This document shows positions 15,303-26,339 of a DNA stretch of 64,000 nucleotides, one piece after another (within the stretch, counting starts at the first letter, position 1; each line of letters starts with the position of its first letter). This DNA is from Pandoraea pnomenusa (lineage in GTDB: Bacteria > Pseudomonadota > Gammaproteobacteria > Burkholderiales > Burkholderiaceae): the NCBI RefSeq assembly GCF_000767615.3, contig NZ_CP009553.3, positions 62,001 to 126,000 of the forward strand. The letters run 5' to 3'. The position numbers and the translations under genes are program-made. Under the pieces are notes generated by a model. That model made no database searches. It was not told where the DNA came from and worked only from the letters and a program-made list of their open reading frames with translations.

Positions 15303-16073
15303 ATGGCGAAAATTTTCTGCGTGGCCAATCAGAAGGGCGGCGTCGGCAAGACGACCACCACGGTGAACCTCGCTGCCGGACTGGCGTCGCACGGGCAGCG
15401 TGTCCTGTTGGTCGACCTCGATCCGCAGGGAAATGCGACGATGGGCAGCGGCATCGACAAGGCTGCGCTCGAGACGAGCGTATATGAGGTGCTGGTCGAC
15501 GGCGCCGATGTGGCCGCCGCATGTCAGCGCTCGGAGTCGGGCAACTACGACGTATTGCCGGCGAACCGCGAACTGGCTGGCGCGGACGTGGAGCTGGTCT
15601 CGCTCGAGAATCGCGATACCCGCCTCAAACAGGCGCTCGCCAAGGTCGATGACGCCTACGATTTCGTGCTCATCGACTGTCCGCCGACGCTGTCGCTGCT
15701 CACACTCAACGGCTTGTGCGCCGCGCACGGTGTGATCATTCCGATGCAGTGCGAATATTTCGCGCTTGAAGGGCTTTCGGATCTCGTCAATACGATCAAG
15801 CAGGTGCACGCGAATCTGAATCGCGACCTGAAGGTGATCGGTCTGCTGCGCGTGATGTTCGATCCGCGGATCACCTTGCAGCAGCAAGTCTCGGAGCAGC
15901 TCAAGGAGCACTTCGGCGACAAGGTTTTCAACGCGATCATTCCGCGCAACGTGCGATTGGCGGAGGCGCCGAGCTACGGCATGCCGGGCGTGGTTTTCGA
16001 CCCCGCGTCGCGCGGTGCGAAGGCGTATCTCCAATTCGGCGCGGAAATGATCGCGCGCATTCAAACTATGTAA
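15303..16073 (+). CDS. parA: Chromosome partitioning ATPase ParA
   Basis: ParA is a Walker-type ATPase that binds DNA when ATP-bound and moves ParB-parS complexes. The 256-residue protein starts MAKIFCVANQKGGVGKTTTT, with the deviant Walker A at residues 11-18 including the signature lysine, and has Walker A' (VLLVDLDPQGNATMG) and Walker B (FVLIDCPPTLSLLT). It lacks an N-terminal HTH, so it is the short chromosomal (Soj-like) type. A strong GGAGGA precedes the start. parB follows by 27 bp, and five parS sites lie within 4.3 kb upstream. Confidence 0.96.
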   Translation: MAKIFCVANQKGGVGKTTTTVNLAAGLASHGQRVLLVDLDPQGNATMGSGIDKAALETSVYEVLVDGADVAAACQRSESGNYDVLPANRELAGADVELVSLENRDTRLKQALAKVDDAYDFVLIDCPPTLSLLTLNGLCAAHGVIIPMQCEYFALEGLSDLVNTIKQVHANLNRDLKVIGLLRVMFDPRITLQQQVSEQLKEHFGDKVFNAIIPRNVRLAEAPSYGMPGVVFDPASRGAKAYLQFGAEMIARIQTM

Positions 16074-16100
16074 GGCGCATTCGCGCAGGAACGCATTGTC

Positions 16101-17000
16101 ATGGCGACCAAGACCAACGCACTGAAAAAGAAGGGCCTGGGCCGCGGCCTCGAAGCGCTGCTCGGCGCACACGCCGATAATCACAATGGGGCCGCGCAGG
16201 CGAGCGCCGACGGCGTGCCGTCGGTGATGGCGCTCGAGCGCCTTCAGGCCGGCAAGTACCAACCGCGTACGCGAATGGACGAAGGCGCATTGCAGGAGCT
16301 CGCCGCAAGCATCCGCGCCCAGGGGCTGATGCAACCGATTCTGGTGCGTCGTGTCGATGATGAGAAGTACGAAATAATTGCGGGCGAGCGACGTTTTCGT
16401 GCCGCGCGAATTGCCGGTCTCTCGGAAGTGCCGGTGCTGGTGCGCGACGTTGCCGATGAAGCGGCCGCCGCCATGGCGCTCATCGAGAATATTCAGCGCG
16501 AAGATCTGAATCCGCTCGAAGAAGCGCAGGGCATCCAACGCCTGCTCGGCGAATTCAATTACACGCACGAACAGGCCGCCGAGTCGCTTGGGCGTTCGCG
16601 CAGCGCGGTGTCGAATCTGTTGCGCCTGCTCAATCTCGCCCAGCCCGTGCAGACGATGCTGCTCGCGGGCGATCTCGATATGGGACATGCACGTGCATTG
16701 CTCGCCGTCGATGCCGCTACGCAGATCACGCTCGCGAATCAGGTCGTGAACAAGCGTTTGTCGGTGCGCGATACCGAGCGCATCGTGAATGCGTCGCTCA
16801 AGCCGCAGGGCGATGGCATTCGCAGGCGGTCGGCGGAGGAGGGGGGGCGCGACGTCACCCGTCTCGAGGAAGAGCTTTCGGACCTGCTTGCCTCGAGCGT
16901 GAAGATCAAGGTCGGGCGCAAGGGCGCGGGGCAGCTCACCATCGAATTTGGCAGCCTCGACGCCCTCGATGGCATTCTTGCGCGTATTCGCGCCGAGTAA
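16101..17000 (+). CDS. parB: Chromosome partitioning protein ParB
   Basis: ParB is the CTP-dependent clamp that loads at parS and spreads on DNA. The 299-residue protein has the ParA-stimulating N-terminus (KKKGLGRGLEALLG), the CTP-binding block (IAGERRFRAARIAGLSEVPV, with GERRFRA), the Asn-rich ENIQREDLNPLEEA segment, and the HTH that reads parS (EQAAESLGRSRSAVSNLLRL). A C-terminal dimerisation domain follows a charged linker (RRRSAEEGGRDVTRLEEEL). It is the second gene of the parAB operon. Its targets are in this window (11012, 11232, 11447, 11765, 13288). Confidence 0.96.
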   Translation: MATKTNALKKKGLGRGLEALLGAHADNHNGAAQASADGVPSVMALERLQAGKYQPRTRMDEGALQELAASIRAQGLMQPILVRRVDDEKYEIIAGERRFRAARIAGLSEVPVLVRDVADEAAAAMALIENIQREDLNPLEEAQGIQRLLGEFNYTHEQAAESLGRSRSAVSNLLRLLNLAQPVQTMLLAGDLDMGHARALLAVDAATQITLANQVVNKRLSVRDTERIVNASLKPQGDGIRRRSAEEGGRDVTRLEEELSDLLASSVKIKVGRKGAGQLTIEFGSLDALDGILARIRAE

Positions 17001-17024
17001 GTTCGATCTACTGAATTTTCTGTC

Positions 17025-18251
17025 GTGAGCAAATCCATGGGCGATCCGGCCGGCAAGGACGAGGCGGCGCCTCGCGTGCCGCCAGCCGCAACGGCCGCGC
17101 CGCCGGCGGCGCATGGGACCGTCGGCGCACGTGTGGCGCGCGCGCTTCGTGTGACGTTCGAACGTGTGCGCGGCGACCCCGTTCTGCTCGTTTTGCTCGT
17201 CGCGTTCGTCGTCCTGCAACTGATGAGACCGGTGAGTGCCGCGACATTGCTCGCTCGAATCGACCGGCACACGATCCTTACGCTCGCGGGGTTGTTGATG
17301 CTCACTCGCGCCATCGATCAGAGCGGATTTCTCGACTGGCTCGCGCAGCGCCTGCTGCGTGCGTTTCGCACGGAGCGGCGCCTTGCCTTGCTGATGGTGA
17401 CGTTCGCCGCCGCACTCTCGACGCTGCTGACCAACGACGTCGCACTCTTCGCCGTCGTTCCCCTGGCACAGTCGCTCGCGCGAATCGCGCCTGTGCGTAT
17501 CGAGCGGCTGATCATTTTTCTCGCGCTCGCGGTGAATGCGGGATCGAGTCTTACGCCGCTTGGCAATCCTCAGAATCTGTTCCTTTGGCAGCAAAGCGGC
17601 ATGGGCTTCGGGGCGTACGTGGTCATGATGGCGCCGATCACGCTCGCGCTGATGGGGATGCTGCTGGCGCTCTGCGCGTTCGCGTTCGACTCGCGCGCCC
17701 TGCGTTTCCAGCGTCGAGGGCCGGCGCACGACGTGCGCTGGCCGCTGCTCTGGATTGCCCTCGTGCTGTTCGCGGGCTTTGTGGCGCTCGCCGATCACGG
17801 TTACGCCGGCTGGGCCTGCGCCGCGGTGACCGTGGTACTTCTGGCGACGCGCCGCAACGCGGTGTTGGGCATCGACTGGTTGCTGCTCGCGATCTTCGTG
17901 CTGATGTTCGTGGTGCTGCGAGGACTGGCTGGGCTTCCCGAAATCCGGCAGGCGCTTGGGCACGTCGATTTCAACGGAAGTGCGGCGGCCTATGTCGGCG
18001 CGGCCGTGTTGTCGCAGTTCATCAGTAACGTGCCCGCCGCCATCCTGCTCGCGGAGTACAGCCACAACTGGCCCGCGCTCGCCCACGGCGTCGCCGTCGG
18101 TGGGTTCGGACTCGCGGTCGGCTCGCTCGCCAATCTGATCGCGTTGCGCATGGCGAAATCGAAGGCGATCTGGTGGCACTTTCACGTGCTTGCCGTCCCG
18201 TTTTACGTGGTGGCACTCGGCGTCGGGTGGCTTGCCCTGAAATGGGTCTGA
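17025..18251 (+). CDS. Anion-permease-like membrane protein (ArsB/NhaD or SLC13-type)
   Basis: A polytopic membrane protein of about 400 residues follows a 50-residue Ala/Pro-rich cytoplasmic N-terminus. About ten hydrophobic segments are seen. Two re-entrant-like motifs typical of the ion transporter superfamily appear: LLTNDVALFAVVPLAQSLAR with NAGSSLTPLGNPQNLFLW in the first half, and LSQFISNVPAAILLAEYS with GGFGLAVGSLANLIALRM in the second. The repeated motifs fit ArsB, NhaD and CitM-type carriers. The ion is not deducible. The GTG at 17025 and the ATG at 17037 are both possible starts, neither with a clear ribosome-binding site. It lies between parB and the atp operon, 24 bp after parB, and may be co-transcribed with parAB. 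Confidence 0.75.
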   Translation: MSKSMGDPAGKDEAAPRVPPAATAAPPAAHGTVGARVARALRVTFERVRGDPVLLVLLVAFVVLQLMRPVSAATLLARIDRHTILTLAGLLMLTRAIDQSGFLDWLAQRLLRAFRTERRLALLMVTFAAALSTLLTNDVALFAVVPLAQSLARIAPVRIERLIIFLALAVNAGSSLTPLGNPQNLFLWQQSGMGFGAYVVMMAPITLALMGMLLALCAFAFDSRALRFQRRGPAHDVRWPLLWIALVLFAGFVALADHGYAGWACAAVTVVLLATRRNAVLGIDWLLLAIFVLMFVVLRGLAGLPEIRQALGHVDFNGSAAAYVGAAVLSQFISNVPAAILLAEYSHNWPALAHGVAVGGFGLAVGSLANLIALRMAKSKAIWWHFHVLAVPFYVVALGVGWLALKWV

Positions 18252-18401
18252 TCGCGCATGGAATGTCCCCCAGTTGGCCCGATCATGCGGCGTTTGCGCG
18301 CAATGCCGCGCTGCACCATGAGGAAAAACGCGGTCCTTGAGAGTTGGCGCCAAATCGAAGCATGCACTGCACAATTTCGGCGAATTTGTTGCGCGTTTCG
18401 A

Positions 18402-18431
18402 TTGACTGGGGTTCGTAATGTCCCGTAAAAT
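18402..18431 (+). promoter_or_regulatory. Putative sigma70-type promoter of the atp operon
   Basis: TTGACT at 18402-18407 and TAAAAT at 18426-18431 have an 18-bp spacing. The start point would be near 18438, about 58 bp before atpI. It is the best match in the 245 bp between the permease gene and atpI. Confidence 0.65.
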
Positions 18432-18495
18432 CTCGCGGATTTATCTGCTTGAAGAGCCCATTCGTTTTGCACGAGTCGGGCGGGGAGGCTACGAG

Positions 18496-18999
18496 ATGAC
18501 CGACGAACAACGGTCGAACTTGGAACCGAAACCGCAAGCGCCGGCACGTGCAACATCAGAGGCTTGGGACGACGAGCAGGAGCAAGAAACCATCGTTCCG
18601 CTCACGCGTGCGCAGGCCGAGCGCCTGTTCGGTCCCGATGTGGGGCGCGCGTCACGTGTGACTCCATTCAGGGTGGTGGGAGCCCAGGTACTGCTGTCGC
18701 TGGTTGCGACACTCGCCTGGTGGATGCTCTCGGCATCGCCACGAGACGCGGCGGTGTCCGCATGGCTGGGCGGAATGATCGGTTGGATACCGGGCGCATT
18801 GTTTGCGTTGCGGTTAAGGATGTCAGGTGATCGCCTCTCCGTCGGTTCGCTGGTGATGGGAGAAGCGATCAAGGTAGCAACGACGATCGCGTTGTTGGTG
18901 GCTGTAGCGTTCGGTTACCCGGGAATTCACTGGGTAGCGTTCCTCGTCACCTTTGTGCTGACGCTGAAGGCTTATTGGCTGGCGATGGCACTGAAGTAG
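18496..18999 (+). CDS. atpI: ATP synthase subunit I (assembly factor)
   Basis: AtpI is a small membrane protein encoded first in atp operons. It helps assemble the c-ring but is not part of the finished enzyme. The protein has 167 residues, with an acidic and glutamine-rich cytoplasmic N-terminus ([19 protein letters not shown] lies near residue 40) and four hydrophobic segments. Between TM2 and TM3 is the short basic loop [12 protein letters not shown], and TM3 contains [14 protein letters not shown] chose the ATG at 18496, with GGGGAGG 6-12 bp upstream, over the open frame reaching back to 18418, because the latter would start inside the promoter region. Confidence 0.85.
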   Translation: MTDEQRSNLEPKPQAPARATSEAWDDEQEQETIVPLTRAQAERLFGPDVGRASRVTPFRVVGAQVLLSLVATLAWWMLSASPRDAAVSAWLGGMIGWIPGALFALRLRMSGDRLSVGSLVMGEAIKVATTIALLVAVAFGYPGIHWVAFLVTFVLTLKAYWLAMALK

Positions 19000-19066
19000 C
19001 GGTGAGAACCGCTCACGCGTCGACACGCTACGTGTGCGGATTTTCATAATTGGGTGTTTGATCGCT

Positions 19067-19915
19067 ATGTCAGTAGAAGCCGGCCACGCTCCGAACCCGT
19101 CGGAGTACATTTCGCACCACCTGCAGAACCTCGCGAGCTCGCATCAGACTAGCATCGTCGATTTTTCGATCATCAACTGGGACACGATGTTCTGGTCGAT
19201 CGCCATGGGCGTCCTCGGCTGCTTCCTGCTGTGGTTGGCTGCCCGCAAGGCAACGTCGGGCGTGCCCGGCCGTTTCCAGGCCGCGGTCGAAATGCTCGTC
19301 GAAATGGTGGAAGACCAGTCGAAGAGCATCGTGCACGGCAATCGTGCCTTCATCGCACCGCTCGCGCTGACCGTGTTCGTCTGGGTCGCGCTCATGAACT
19401 CGCTCGATTTGCTGCCGGTCGACCTGCCGTCGAAGATCATCAGCTGGGTGGGTCTCGACTCCATCATCACGCATCACCGCATCGTGCCGACGGCCGACCT
19501 CAACGGCACGCTCGGCATCTCTGTCGGCGTGCTGATCCTGATGCTGTTCTACAGCTTCAAGATCAAGGGCGCGGGCGGCTTCATGCACGAGCTGTTCACC
19601 GCACCGTTCGGCAACCACTTCCTGCTGTGGATCCCGAACCTGCTGCTCAACATCATCGAATTCTGTGCCAAGACCGTGTCGCTCGGTATGCGACTGTTCG
19701 GCAATATGTACGCCGGCGAACTGGTGTTCCTGCTGATCGCCCTGCTGGGCGGTATCTGGAGCTTTGGCGCAGATGCGTCGGTGCTGGGTTTTGTCGGCCA
19801 CGTCATTGCCGGCACCGCATGGGCGATTTTCCACATCCTGATCGTGTTGCTCCAGGCGTTCATCATGATGATGCTCACGCTGGTGTATATCGGCCAGGCG
19901 CACGACCATCACTGA
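19067..19915 (+). CDS. atpB: F-type ATP synthase subunit a
   Basis: Subunit a forms the proton half-channels of the Fo sector. The 282-residue membrane protein has the hallmark helix [20 protein letters not shown] with the essential arginine at about residue 209, equivalent to E. coli R210. The last helix contains [19 protein letters not shown] chose the ATG at 19067 ([19 protein letters not shown]) because conserved sequence begins there. The frame stays open from a GTG at 19034. The ribosome-binding site is weak in either case. Confidence 0.96.
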   Translation: MSVEAGHAPNPSEYISHHLQNLASSHQTSIVDFSIINWDTMFWSIAMGVLGCFLLWLAARKATSGVPGRFQAAVEMLVEMVEDQSKSIVHGNRAFIAPLALTVFVWVALMNSLDLLPVDLPSKIISWVGLDSIITHHRIVPTADLNGTLGISVGVLILMLFYSFKIKGAGGFMHELFTAPFGNHFLLWIPNLLLNIIEFCAKTVSLGMRLFGNMYAGELVFLLIALLGGIWSFGADASVLGFVGHVIAGTAWAIFHILIVLLQAFIMMMLTLVYIGQAHDHH

Positions 19916-19984
19916 TCGGTTGTTGCGGTAGTCACGTGTTTCCCGGTTTTTCGGTTTTTCATATTTAAAGTTTCAAGTCTCTAA

Positions 19985-20266
<282 letters not shown>

Positions 20267-20314
20267 GTTTCTTTCGGCCGGTCGCGCAATGATCCGCGCG
20301 GCCCACTGGACATG

Positions 20315-20356
20315 AACGGCGCGCCCAAGCCAGCTGGCACATTGGGGCGCGCTGTT
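20315..20356 (+). promoter_or_regulatory. Hairpin between atpE and atpF, terminator-like
   Basis: AACGGCGCGCCC (20315-20326) pairs with GGGCGCGCTGTT (20345-20356) at 11 of 12 positions around an 18-nt loop. A short T-run (TTTT, 20355-20358) follows. It could act as a partial terminator or an RNA-stabilising hairpin that raises atpE expression over the rest of the operon. Confidence 0.6.
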
Positions 20357-20391
20357 TTGCCAATCGACTCGCATCACCGAAAGGAAACACC

Positions 20392-20862
20392 GTGAACATA
20401 AACGCAACTCTGTTCGCGCAAACCGTCGTGTTTCTGATCCTGGCATGGTTCACGATGAAGTTCGTGTGGCCGCCGCTGATCAAGGCTATCGACGAACGCG
20501 CGAAGAAAATCGCTGACGGTCTGGCTGCCGCCGACAAGGGCAAGGCCGAACTCGAGGCCGCCAACAAGCGCTCCACGCAAGCCCTCGCGGAAGCCCGCGA
20601 CGAAGGCGCGAAGCGTATTGCCGACGCCGAGAAGCGCGCCGTGGCCGTGGCCGACGAGATCAAGGCCCAGGCGCAAGCCGAAGCCGCGCGCATCATCGCC
20701 AACGCCAAAGCCGAAGCCGAGAACCAGGCCGTCAAGGTCCGTGAATCGCTGCGCGAGGAAGTTGCCGGTCTGGCCGTCAAGGGCGCCGAGCAGATCCTGA
20801 AGCGTGAAGTCGACGCCAAGGCCCACGCCGACCTGCTGAACCAACTCAAGGCAGAGCTCTGA
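20392..20862 (+). CDS. atpF: F-type ATP synthase subunit b
   Basis: Subunit b forms the peripheral stalk that holds F1 against Fo. The 156-residue protein has one N-terminal membrane helix ([19 protein letters not shown]) and then a long alanine- and charge-rich helix ([20 protein letters not shown] onward) that forms the dimeric coiled coil. The last residues bind subunit delta. It starts with GTG at 20392, with AAAGGAAA upstream. Length equals that of the E. coli protein. The next gene starts 2 bp after the stop. Confidence 0.96.
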   Translation: MNINATLFAQTVVFLILAWFTMKFVWPPLIKAIDERAKKIADGLAAADKGKAELEAANKRSTQALAEARDEGAKRIADAEKRAVAVADEIKAQAQAEAARIIANAKAEAENQAVKVRESLREEVAGLAVKGAEQILKREVDAKAHADLLNQLKAEL

Positions 20863-20864
20863 TC

Positions 20865-21395
20865 ATGGCCGAACTCGCAACCATCGCTCGTCCGTACGCC
20901 GAGGCGTTGTTCCGCGTGGCCAAGTCCGGCGACCTGAATCGCTGGTCGGCGCTGGTGCGTGAACTGGCGCAAGTGGCAGCGCTGCCTGAAGTGGCCAACC
21001 TGGCCGACGATCCGAAAGTTACGCCGGCGCAAGTCGTCGACGTGCTGACCGCCGCCGTGAAATCGACCGACGCCGAAGTGCGCAACTTCGTCGCCGCCGT
21101 GGTCGACAACGGTCGTCTCGCGGCCATGCCGGAAATCGCCGAACAGTTCGAGGCGTTGAAAAACGCCGCCGCCGGTTCGGCGGATGCCACGATCGAAAGC
21201 GCCTTCCCGCTCGAAGGCGAGCAACTGACCTCGCTGGTCAAGGGCCTCGAGCACAAGTTCGGCTGCAAGCTCAACCCGACGGTGACGGTGGATCCGTCGC
21301 TCATCGGCGGCGTGCGTGTGGTGGTTGGCGACGAGGTGCTGGACACTTCGGTGCGCGCCCGCCTGGCGGCTATGCGGACGTCGCTGACGGCCTGA
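20865..21395 (+). CDS. atpH: F-type ATP synthase subunit delta
   Basis: Delta caps F1 and joins it to the b dimer. The 176-residue protein starts [19 protein letters not shown], the conserved first helix of the N-terminal six-helix domain. The C-terminal part holds the motif [20 protein letters not shown] and the conserved end [20 protein letters not shown], again split from the longer block. The gene lies 2 bp after atpF, and coupled translation is likely. Length fits the family. Confidence 0.95.
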   Translation: MAELATIARPYAEALFRVAKSGDLNRWSALVRELAQVAALPEVANLADDPKVTPAQVVDVLTAAVKSTDAEVRNFVAAVVDNGRLAAMPEIAEQFEALKNAAAGSADATIESAFPLEGEQLTSLVKGLEHKFGCKLNPTVTVDPSLIGGVRVVVGDEVLDTSVRARLAAMRTSLTA

Positions 21396-21445
21396 GGCCG
21401 GCGCGAAGCGCCTGCGACGGCAAGAATTGAATATCAGGAGCACAT

Positions 21446-22987
21446 ATGCAACTCAATCCCTCTGAAATCAGCGAACTGATCAAGAGCCGGATTCAAGGTC
21501 TCGAGAGCGGCGCCGAAGTCCGTAACGAAGGCACCGTGATCTCGGTGACCGACGGTATCTGCCGCATTCACGGCCTGTCGGACGTGATGCAGGGCGAAAT
21601 GCTGGAATTCCCGGGCAATACGTTCGGTCTGGCACTGAACCTCGAGCGCGACTCCGTCGGCGCCGTGATTCTGGGCGAATACGAGCACATCTCGGAAGGC
21701 GACACCGTCAAGTGCACGGGCCGCATTCTGGAAGTGCCGGTCGGCCCGGAACTGAAGGGCCGCGTCGTTGACGCACTGGGCCAGCCGATCGACGGCAAGG
21801 GTCCGATCAACGCCAAGCAAACCGATGCCATCGAAAAGATCGCTCCGGGCGTGATCTGGCGTAAGTCGGTGTCGCAACCGCTGCAAACCGGTACCAAGGC
21901 GATCGACGCCATGGTGCCGATCGGCCGTGGCCAGCGCGAACTGATCATTGGCGACCGTCAGACGGGTAAGACCGCCGTGGCGATCGACACGATCATCTCG
22001 CAGAAAGGCAAGGGCGTGACCTGCGTGTACGTTGCGATCGGTCAGAAGGCCTCGTCGATCATGAACGTGGTGCGCAAGCTCGAAGAGCACGGCGCGATGG
22101 AATACACGATCATCGTGACCGCCACGGCGTCGGACTCGGCAGCCATGCAGTTCATCGCACCGTACGCCGGTTGCACGATGGGCGAATACTTCCGCGACCG
22201 CGGTGAAGACGCGCTGATCATTTACGACGACTTGACCAAGCAAGCCTGGGCCTATCGTCAGATCTCGCTGCTGCTGCGTCGTCCGCCGGGCCGTGAAGCC
22301 TACCCTGGCGACGTGTTCTACCTGCACTCGCGCCTGCTCGAACGTGCGGCTCGCGTCTCGGAAGAGTACGTCGAGAAGTTCACCAACGGCGAAATCAAGG
22401 GCCAAAGCGGCTCGCTGACGGCACTGCCGATCATCGAAACGCAAGCTGGCGACGTGACCGCGTTCGTTCCGACGAACGTGATCTCGATTACCGACGGCCA
22501 GATCTTCCTGGAAACCGACCTGTTCAACGCGGGCATCCGTCCGGCAATCAACGCCGGTATCTCGGTGTCGCGTGTGGGTGGTGCGGCGCAGACGAAGGTC
22601 ATCAAGAAGCTCTCGGGCGGTATTCGTACCGACCTCGCACAGTACCGTGAGCTGGCTGCGTTCGCGCAGTTCGCCTCGGATCTGGACGAAGCGACCCGCA
22701 AGCAGCTCGAGCGCGGCCGCCGCGTGACGGAACTGCTCAAGCAGCCGCAATTCGCGCCGCTGCAAGTGTGGGAACTCGCTGTGTCGCTGTTCGCCGCCAA
22801 CAACGGCTATCTGGATGATCTCGACATCGCTCAGGTGCTGCCGTTCGAAAAGGGTCTGCGCGAAGTTCTGAAGACCAGCCACGGTGCGCTCATCGGCCGT
22901 ATCGAAGAGACGAAGGATCTCTCGAAGGACGACGAAGCCGCCCTGCACGCTGCGATCAAGGACTTCAAGAAGACCGGCGCTTACTAA
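21446..22987 (+). CDS. atpA: F-type ATP synthase subunit alpha
   Basis: Alpha is the non-catalytic nucleotide-binding subunit of the F1 hexamer. The 513-residue protein has the Walker A GDRQTGKT at residues 169-176, exactly as in E. coli, the block [20 protein letters not shown], and the arginine-finger region [20 protein letters not shown]. The N-terminus [16 protein letters not shown] is the delta-binding helix. A ribosome-binding site (CAGGAG) lies 8 bp before the ATG. Confidence 0.98.
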   Translation: MQLNPSEISELIKSRIQGLESGAEVRNEGTVISVTDGICRIHGLSDVMQGEMLEFPGNTFGLALNLERDSVGAVILGEYEHISEGDTVKCTGRILEVPVGPELKGRVVDALGQPIDGKGPINAKQTDAIEKIAPGVIWRKSVSQPLQTGTKAIDAMVPIGRGQRELIIGDRQTGKTAVAIDTIISQKGKGVTCVYVAIGQKASSIMNVVRKLEEHGAMEYTIIVTATASDSAAMQFIAPYAGCTMGEYFRDRGEDALIIYDDLTKQAWAYRQISLLLRRPPGREAYPGDVFYLHSRLLERAARVSEEYVEKFTNGEIKGQSGSLTALPIIETQAGDVTAFVPTNVISITDGQIFLETDLFNAGIRPAINAGISVSRVGGAAQTKVIKKLSGGIRTDLAQYRELAAFAQFASDLDEATRKQLERGRRVTELLKQPQFAPLQVWELAVSLFAANNGYLDDLDIAQVLPFEKGLREVLKTSHGALIGRIEETKDLSKDDEAALHAAIKDFKKTGAY

Positions 22988-23075
22988 TCCGGTTGAATCG
23001 GCAACTATTCAACGGACCCGGGAAGGCGCGATGTTCAGGCAAGAGCGGATGTCGCGCCGAGACAAGGAGTAAGCA

Positions 23076-23963
23076 ATGGCTGGAATGAAGGAAATTCGCG
23101 GCAAGATCAAGAGCGTGCAGAACACGCGCAAGATCACCAAGGCCATGGAAATGGTGGCCGCGTCGAAGATGCGCAAGGCGCAGGAACGCATGCGTCATGC
23201 CCGGCCGTACGCTGACAAGGTGCGCCAGATCGCCGCGCATATGGGGCAGGCGAATCCGGAATACCACCACCCGTTCATGGTGAAGCATGCCGACGCGAAA
23301 GCGGCCGGCGTCATCGTGGTCACGACGGACAAGGGTCTGTGCGGCGGCTTGAACACCAACGTGCTGCGTGCCGTGGTGGCCAAGATGAAGGACATCGAAG
23401 CGCAGGGCCTGAAGATCGAGGCCACCGCCATCGGCGGCAAGGGCTTCGGCTTCCTGAACCGCATCGGCGCCAAGGTGGTTTCGCATGTCGTGCAACTGGG
23501 CGACACCCCGCATCTGGACAAGCTGATCGGTGCGGTGAAGCTTCAGCTCGACGCGTACGCCGAAGGCAAGCTCGACGCCGTGTACCTGGCCTACAACCGC
23601 TTCGTCAACACGATGAAGCAGGAAGCCGTGGTGGAGCAACTGCTGCCGCTGCCCGAGAAGCTCCAGGGCGAATCGGAAGAAGCGAGCGCGGTGCCGGCAC
23701 AGCATTCGTGGGACTACATCTACGAACCGGATGCGAAGACGGTCGTCGATGCCCTGCTGGTGCGCTACGTCGAAGCCGTGGTGTATCAGGCAGTCGCGGA
23801 GAACATGGCGTCGGAACAGTCTGCCCGTATGGTGGCCATGAAGGCCGCGTCGGACAACGCGAAGACCGTGATCGGCGAATTGCAGATGGTCTACAACAAG
23901 GGCCGTCAAGCAGCGATCACGAAGGAACTGTCCGAAATCGTGGGTGGCGCCGCCGCAGTGTAA
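23076..23963 (+). CDS. atpG: F-type ATP synthase subunit gamma
   Basis: Gamma is the rotating central shaft of F1. The 295-residue protein has the conserved N-terminal helix ([20 protein letters not shown]) with [13 protein letters not shown] and the C-terminal helix ending in [16 protein letters not shown], which together form the coiled coil. The Rossmann-like middle domain includes [21 protein letters not shown] precedes the ATG by 6 bp. The preceding 88-bp gap holds nothing notable. Confidence 0.97.
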   Translation: MAGMKEIRGKIKSVQNTRKITKAMEMVAASKMRKAQERMRHARPYADKVRQIAAHMGQANPEYHHPFMVKHADAKAAGVIVVTTDKGLCGGLNTNVLRAVVAKMKDIEAQGLKIEATAIGGKGFGFLNRIGAKVVSHVVQLGDTPHLDKLIGAVKLQLDAYAEGKLDAVYLAYNRFVNTMKQEAVVEQLLPLPEKLQGESEEASAVPAQHSWDYIYEPDAKTVVDALLVRYVEAVVYQAVAENMASEQSARMVAMKAASDNAKTVIGELQMVYNKGRQAAITKELSEIVGGAAAV

Positions 23964-24006
23964 GCGGTGGCACGGGCCGATGCGCCGTCAGGCGAAATGA
24001 ATTTGA

Positions 24007-25416
<1,410 letters not shown>

Positions 25417-25425
25417 ACGGTTGAG

Positions 25426-25472
25426 TGCCGGGCGACGGAGGGGCTCGCGAGAGACGCCTCCCTATCCCGGCA
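25426..25472 (+). repeat. Hairpin between atpD and atpC
   Basis: TGCCGGG (25426-25432) pairs with CCCGGCA (25466-25472). Inside it GGAGG (25437-25441) can pair with CCTCC (25457-25461). There is no T-tract, so RNA processing or attenuation between beta and epsilon is more likely than full termination. Confidence 0.5.
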
Positions 25473-25562
25473 GGTGACTGTTGCGGGGCGGGGTAGCGAG
25501 GTGAGGACGGCAGCGTCCGGACCGGCGCGCCTGCCGCTTCATCACACTCAACGGGAGCGATT

Positions 25563-25979
25563 ATGGCAACCATTCACGTAGACGTCGTCAGCGCGGAAGA
25601 AGAAATCTTCTCGGGTAAGGCGCGCTTTGTGGCGCTGCCGGGCGAAGCCGGCGAGCTGGGCATTCTGCCTGGCCACACACCGCTGATCACGCGTATCAAG
25701 CCGGGCGCGGTGCGCATCGAAGACGAAGCAGGCAACGAGGACTTCGTCTTCGTGGCCGGCGGCATTCTCGAAGTGCAACCGGGCACGGTGACCGTGCTCG
25801 CCGACACCGCTATCCGCGGCAAGGATCTGGACGAGGCGAAGGCTGCCGAAGCCAAGCGCCGCGCCGAAGAAGCGCTGTCGAACAAGGAATCGAACATCGA
25901 GTACGCGACTGCCCAGGCCGAACTGGCCGAAGCGATCGCTCAACTCGCTGCGATCCAGAAGCTGCGCAAGGTGAAGTAA
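25563..25979 (+). CDS. atpC: F-type ATP synthase subunit epsilon
   Basis: Epsilon couples gamma to the c-ring and inhibits ATP hydrolysis. The 138-residue protein has the N-terminal beta-sandwich ([39 protein letters not shown]) and a C-terminal helical pair starting near residue 90 ([20 protein letters not shown]), the inhibitory element. ACGGGAGCG precedes the ATG. It is the last gene of the operon, and a terminator follows at 26089. Confidence 0.96.
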   Translation: MATIHVDVVSAEEEIFSGKARFVALPGEAGELGILPGHTPLITRIKPGAVRIEDEAGNEDFVFVAGGILEVQPGTVTVLADTAIRGKDLDEAKAAEAKRRAEEALSNKESNIEYATAQAELAEAIAQLAAIQKLRKVK

Positions 25980-26088
25980 ATCCGAATCGCCGTTGCGGCG
26001 ACCGCCAGGTCGACGCATCGCGCGACGCGCGTCGAAGCGCAGGACCGTATCCTTCCGATACTGTCGTGCGCGTCGGTCGAGCGAACAG

Positions 26089-26126
26089 AAAGCCCCATGC
26101 ATGAACGTGCGTGGGGCTTTTGTTTT
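26089..26126 (+). terminator. Intrinsic terminator of the atp operon
   Basis: AAAGCCCCA (26089-26097) pairs with TGGGGCTTT (26112-26120). Two or three further base pairs close the stem around the loop at 26101-26108. The T-rich tail is TTTTGTTTT. A-rich sequence on the other side gives some bidirectional potential. Confidence 0.88.
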
Positions 26127-26202
26127 GTGGGTGCCCACGGCCACGCGCCACTCGTTGACGTCGCTCAACTCAGGGCCATCCCCACTCGTTCCGTTCTGGA
26201 AA

Positions 26203-26216
26203 TTACGTTAACGTAA
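26203..26216. promoter_or_regulatory. LiuR-like palindrome upstream of the acyl-CoA ligase gene
   Basis: TTACGTTAACGTAA is a perfect 14-bp palindrome located 124 bp before the ATG at 26340. It resembles the motif reported for LiuR, a MerR-family regulator of branched-chain amino acid and fatty acid catabolism in proteobacteria. A second ACGT-containing half (AAACGTCAA) follows directly. The regulator gene is not in view, so the assignment rests on motif similarity recalled from the literature. Confidence 0.5.
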
Positions 26217-26339
26217 ACGTCAACCCAACGTGACGCGCTATTGTTATGGAGACACGCCCCTCGTCGTCGATACGACGATTGCCGGGCCGCGCCGCGTGAC
26301 AGCATTTCGCCACTTCAGCATTGCTTCAGGAGACAAAGC

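Noticed and set aside
15270..18374. 1034-codon open frame on the minus strand across parA, parB and the permease gene
   Set aside because: It is the antisense shadow of three well-identified genes. Its composition (His/Arg-rich) is what codon-biased GC-rich antisense gives, and it has no family resemblance.
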